From: Lentzea nigeriaca
GTDB lineage: Bacteria > Actinomycetota > Actinomycetes > Mycobacteriales > Pseudonocardiaceae
Direction: 5' to 3'
Assembly (NCBI RefSeq): GCF_016907955.1
Contig: NZ_JAFBCX010000021.1
Span: 1-64,000, forward strand
Length of the DNA stretch: 64,000 nucleotides
The notes under the pieces were generated by a model that was given only the letters and a program-made list of their open reading frames with translations, was not told the DNA's origin and searched no databases. Each line of letters opens with the position of its first letter. The first letter of the stretch is position 1. Position numbers and translations under genes: made by a program. Shown one piece after another: positions 61,375-64,000 of this stretch.

Positions 61375-61893
61375 CTACCGGCTCGTCGCGGCACCCGTCG
61401 ACCGACGAAAGTCGTGATCGCCCAACTGATACGCGCGGTCGGGAAATGGGTTCGGGTTCGCCGGGAACACCGTGCCGGCTGTGGGCAACGTGCCGTCGAG
61501 CAGGTAGGCGTGGAGGTGGTCGATCACGCATTGGCTGCGCCGAGCAGGTGCGTGTTCGGCAGCTGCCGGGCCACGGCTTGCGCACCGCGCAAGTTCGTGG
61601 AGCCGTCGAAGTGGTTGCCCACCACCAGAACCGGCACGAAGGTGACGGCACGCCGCGGCCCCGACCCGAGGCGCCGTGCCTTGTCGGTGGCGGGTTTGCG
61701 CGACGGACGCGGTCGGGCCGCGCGGGTGGTCGTGGTCGAGCGGGACGTGACCGTCGCGCACTCGAAGCCGGGGTGTTACGGCCCGCACGGGCCCCACTCG
61801 ACCTGCGGCACCGAGGCTTGGGCGACCGGTGCGGGAATGACCACGAGTGCCACGACGGCTCCGAGCACGGTGAGACGCAGGGGCCATCCATGT
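61375..61893 (-). pseudogene. decayed, internally deleted paralogue of the S33 hydrolase
   Basis: The minus strand starts with a signal-like RLTVLGAVVALVVIPAPVAQ, but the first codon is CTG where the intact copy has ATG. SVPQVEWGPCGP then meets an in-frame TAA where the intact copy has Glu, then HPGFECATVT. A frameshift leads to VPLDHDHPRGPTASVA. The sequence next jumps to VLVVGNHFDGSTN-like C-terminal sequence, missing the catalytic middle, and ends AYLLDGTLPTAGTVFPANPN to a TAG at 61375-61377. All the lesions point to a duplication that later decayed. Confidence 0.8.
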
Positions 61894-62255
61894 CGGCGGT
61901 CAATCCGGTCGTCGATGTATTTGACGAACACCCAGCCGGTCGGCGATCTGGTCGTGGATGGGGGTGCTCATCACGATCGGGCTCGGTGGTGGCGCCGGCG
62001 TTGTCGGGCCGGGAGCGTCCTGGTCTTCAGGCATGCGACGAGGGTAGGCATCGTCCTTGACCCATCAGGCACGGCGATCAAGAAATCACACTCGACATAC
62101 CCCATGAGGTGAATCCACGTCATCCGATCCATACCGAGCGTGTGCGCGGAGTTGCCCTGCCACGTGGAATCTCACCCGCCGGACGTGCCGTTTGCGTGAT
62201 CTCGTCGTGATGCTGAACCATCGGGTTCATCGCCGGACGGACGTGGAGCGTGACG
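61894..62255. other. gap before the pyrophosphokinase gene
   Basis: No convincing gene. A 44-codon minus-strand frame (61900-62034, MPEDQDAPGPTTPAPPP start) has a Pro-rich reading but no ribosome site or homology I recognise. The promoter of the downstream gene should lie in the AT-richer part around 62040-62120. Confidence 0.4.
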
Positions 62256-63239
62256 ATGGTCAGCGGCAAGCCGGGCATCGCCAAGCGGCAGCTCATCCTG
62301 CTGAGCGGCAGGGCTCACCCCGAGCTCGCGCAGGCCGTGGCCGGGCACCTCGGCGTCGCGATCACCCCGCAGGCCGCCTACGACTTCGCGAACGGGGAGA
62401 TCTTCGTCCGGTTCGAGGAGTCGGTGCGCGGCGCCGACGCGTTCGTCATGCAGAGCCACAGCGCGCCCATCAACGACTGGCTGGTGGAGCAGCTGCTCAT
62501 GGTCGACGCCCTCAAGCGCGCGTCGGCCAAGCGGATCACGGCGGTCGTGCCCTCGTACCCGTACGCGCGTCAGGACCGCAAGTACGCCGGACGTGAGCCG
62601 GTTTCGGCTCGGCTGGTCGCGGACATGTTCAGGACCGCGGGTGCGGAGCGGATCGTCACCGTCGACCTGCACACCGCGCAGGCGCAGGGCTTCTTCGACG
62701 GACCCGTCGACCACCTGCACGCCATGTGGCTGCTGACCGACCACGTTCGCGCGAAGTACCAGGGCGAGGACCTGGCGATCGTCTCGCCGGACGCCGGTCG
62801 CACCAGGCTCGCCGAGAAGTGGGCAGACCTGCTCGGCGGGTGCCCGATCGCGTTCATCCACAAGACGCGTGATCCGTTGCGCCCCAACGAGGTCATGGCC
62901 AACCGTGTCGTCGGTGACGTCGAGGGACGCACGTGCGTCGTGGTCGACGACATGATCGACACGGCGATGACGAGCACGGGCGCGGCCCGGCAGCTGCTGG
63001 AGCAGGGCGCGAAGGACGTCGTCCTCGTGGCCACCCACGGTGTGCTGTCCGGCGACGCGTACGAACGTCTCGTCGCCAGCAAGGCACGCGAGGTGATCCT
63101 CACGGACACCCTGCCGATCCCGCACGAGAAGCGGTTCCCCGGCCTGACCGTGCTGAGCATCGCGCCGTTGCTGGCTCGCGCGATCCAGGAGGTCTTCGAG
63201 GACGGCTCGGTGACGAGTCTGTTCGACGGAAACGCGTGA
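62256..63239 (+). CDS. prs: ribose-phosphate pyrophosphokinase
   Basis: A 327-residue PRPP synthase, which makes phosphoribosyl pyrophosphate from ribose 5-phosphate and ATP. Marks: LLSGRAHPELAQAVAGHLG and FANGEIFVRFEESVRGADAF at the N-terminus, VVPSYPYARQDRKYAGREPVSARLVADM (ATP-binding flexible-loop region), IVTVDLHTAQAQGFF with the catalytic His, IVSPDAGRTRLAEKWAD, and the PRPP-binding CVVVDDMIDTAMTSTGAA. ATG 62256 is seven bases after GGAG; a GTG two codons earlier is too near it. The chain is standard length. Possibly a second copy beside a housekeeping gene elsewhere. The DUF427 gene follows 42 bases later. Confidence 0.95.
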   Translation: MVSGKPGIAKRQLILLSGRAHPELAQAVAGHLGVAITPQAAYDFANGEIFVRFEESVRGADAFVMQSHSAPINDWLVEQLLMVDALKRASAKRITAVVPSYPYARQDRKYAGREPVSARLVADMFRTAGAERIVTVDLHTAQAQGFFDGPVDHLHAMWLLTDHVRAKYQGEDLAIVSPDAGRTRLAEKWADLLGGCPIAFIHKTRDPLRPNEVMANRVVGDVEGRTCVVVDDMIDTAMTSTGAARQLLEQGAKDVVLVATHGVLSGDAYERLVASKAREVILTDTLPIPHEKRFPGLTVLSIAPLLARAIQEVFEDGSVTSLFDGNA

Positions 63240-63281
63240 TCTCCAGGAAGCCTGCGCGGCCGTCCCGTGTTGGTATGGGAC

Positions 63282-64000
63282 ATGGGCAACGAACAGCGTG
63301 GACGGGTGCGGGTAGAGCACTCGGCGAAGCGGGTCCGTGCGTACTTCGGTGGCGAGCTGGTCGTGGACACGGTCTCGCCGCGCCTGGTCTGGGAGATCCC
63401 GTACTACCCGGCCTACTACCTGCCGCTTTCCTCCGTCCGCGTCGAGCTGAAGCCGACGGGGGAGACCAAGCACTCGCCGAGCAGGGGTGACGGTGTCGTC
63501 CACGACGTCGTGACCAGCGGCGGAACGGCTGAGGGTGCGGCGCTGACGTACCCGGACTCGCCGATCGAGGAGCTGCGGGACCTCGTCCGGTTCGAGTTCG
63601 CGGCGATGGACGAGTGGCTCGAGGAGGACGAGCCGATCTACGTCCACCCGCGCGACCCGTACACGCGCGTCGACGTGCTGGGCAGCTCGCGGCACGTCCG
63701 GGTGGCGCTGGACGGGGTGACGCTGGCGGCGTCGTCGCAGCCGCGGATCCTGTTCGAGACCGGGCTGCCGCCGCGCTACTACCTGCCGCTGAGCGACGTC
63801 CGGCTCGACCTGCTCAGGCCGTCGGACACGCAGACGCACTGCCCGTACAAGGGGACCGCGGGCTACTGGTCGGTCGAGGTCGGCGGGAAGGTCCACGAGG
63901 ACCTGGTGTGGATCTACCGGACGCCGCTGCCGGAGAGCCAGAAGGTCGCGGGGCTCGCCTGCTTCTACAGCGAGCGAGTCGATCTCTTCATTGACGGTGA
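63282..64000 (+). CDS. tandem DUF427-domain protein, 3' end outside the window
   Basis: The frame from ATG 63282 is open to the last base; 239 codons are present. Two DUF427 units are visible: residues about 8-70 (RVRVEHSAKRVRAYFGGELVVD, WEIPYYPAYYLPLSSVRVEL) and about 128-239 (SSRHVRVALDGVTLAASSQP, RYYLPLSDVRLDLLRPSD, THCPYKGTAGYWSVEVGG and LACFYSERVDLFIDG). The second keeps the full core, including the Cys-Pro-Tyr-Lys-Gly stretch. The window ends close to the natural end of the domain. Function is unknown; the fold is a small beta-rich barrel. Confidence 0.88.
   Translation, partial: MGNEQRGRVRVEHSAKRVRAYFGGELVVDTVSPRLVWEIPYYPAYYLPLSSVRVELKPTGETKHSPSRGDGVVHDVVTSGGTAEGAALTYPDSPIEELRDLVRFEFAAMDEWLEEDEPIYVHPRDPYTRVDVLGSSRHVRVALDGVTLAASSQPRILFETGLPPRYYLPLSDVRLDLLRPSDTQTHCPYKGTAGYWSVEVGGKVHEDLVWIYRTPLPESQKVAGLACFYSERVDLFIDG

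Noticed and set aside
61900-62034. 44-codon minus-strand frame before prs
   Set aside because: Pro-rich, no ribosome site, no recognisable family; kept only as a note on the gap.

Overview
The window looks like chromosome from a high-GC filamentous actinomycete, most likely a Pseudonocardiales member of the Lentzea/Lechevalieria/Saccharothrix type. That placement is an inference from base composition, SARP/NB-ARC regulators, 13E12-type HNH genes and many secreted plant-polymer hydrolases; it has not been tested by a search.

Layout. 1-1.5 kb: the end of an HNH endonuclease gene, a gene-free stretch with a large imperfect inverted repeat, and a frameshifted pseudogene. 1.5-9.8 kb: a small membrane protein, an AfsR-like regulator, a DUF2071 protein, an NCS2 nucleobase permease, a membrane-anchored unknown and a GH3 glycosidase. 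9.9-14.6 kb: a minus-strand operon of a membrane-anchored solute-binding protein, a TelA-family protein, a solute-binding/VWA lipoprotein, an XpaC-like membrane protein and a cupin. 14.7-15.5 kb: YCII and VOC proteins.

15.5-34.9 kb: a coelichelin-type hydroxamate siderophore locus, all on the minus strand. It has an esterase, two ABC exporter halves flanking a 3615-residue NRPS, then a lipoprotein receptor, an ATPase and two permeases. The gene order matches the cch cluster of Streptomyces coelicolor as I remember it (cchJ-I-H-G-F-E-D-C). The adenylation pocket residues read as formyl-hydroxyornithine, threonine and hydroxyornithine. DtxR/IdeR-type iron boxes lie at the gene junctions. The ornithine hydroxylase, formyltransferase and MbtH genes expected in such a cluster are absent from the window. 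The two ABC halves have complementary degenerate motifs, which implies a heterodimer with one working ATP site.

34.9-38.1 kb: an SRPBCC protein and a second SARP/NB-ARC/TPR regulator. 38.2-57 kb: an arabinogalactan-use region. It has a YtfQRT-YjfF-type furanose importer, secreted GH51 and GH43-CBM42 arabinofuranosidases, a LacI-type regulator, araB-araD-araA, an alpha/beta-hydrolase lacking its nucleophilic serine, a secreted protein with an internal duplication, a GH30 endo-1,6-galactanase-like enzyme and a lipoprotein joining a TNase-like fold to CBM2. Seven copies of a 14-bp operator, TGTKARCGCTMACA-like, sit before these transcription units and tie them into one regulon, probably controlled by the LacI protein encoded among them. 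Together the genes would cut arabinose and galactose side chains off arabinogalactan outside the cell, import the sugar and convert L-arabinose to xylulose 5-phosphate.

57-64 kb: an SF1 helicase with a possible nuclease-like tail, a secreted S33 peptidase and a decayed second copy of it, ribose-phosphate pyrophosphokinase, and a tandem DUF427 protein cut by the window end. No tRNA, rRNA, CRISPR array or intact insertion sequence was seen.
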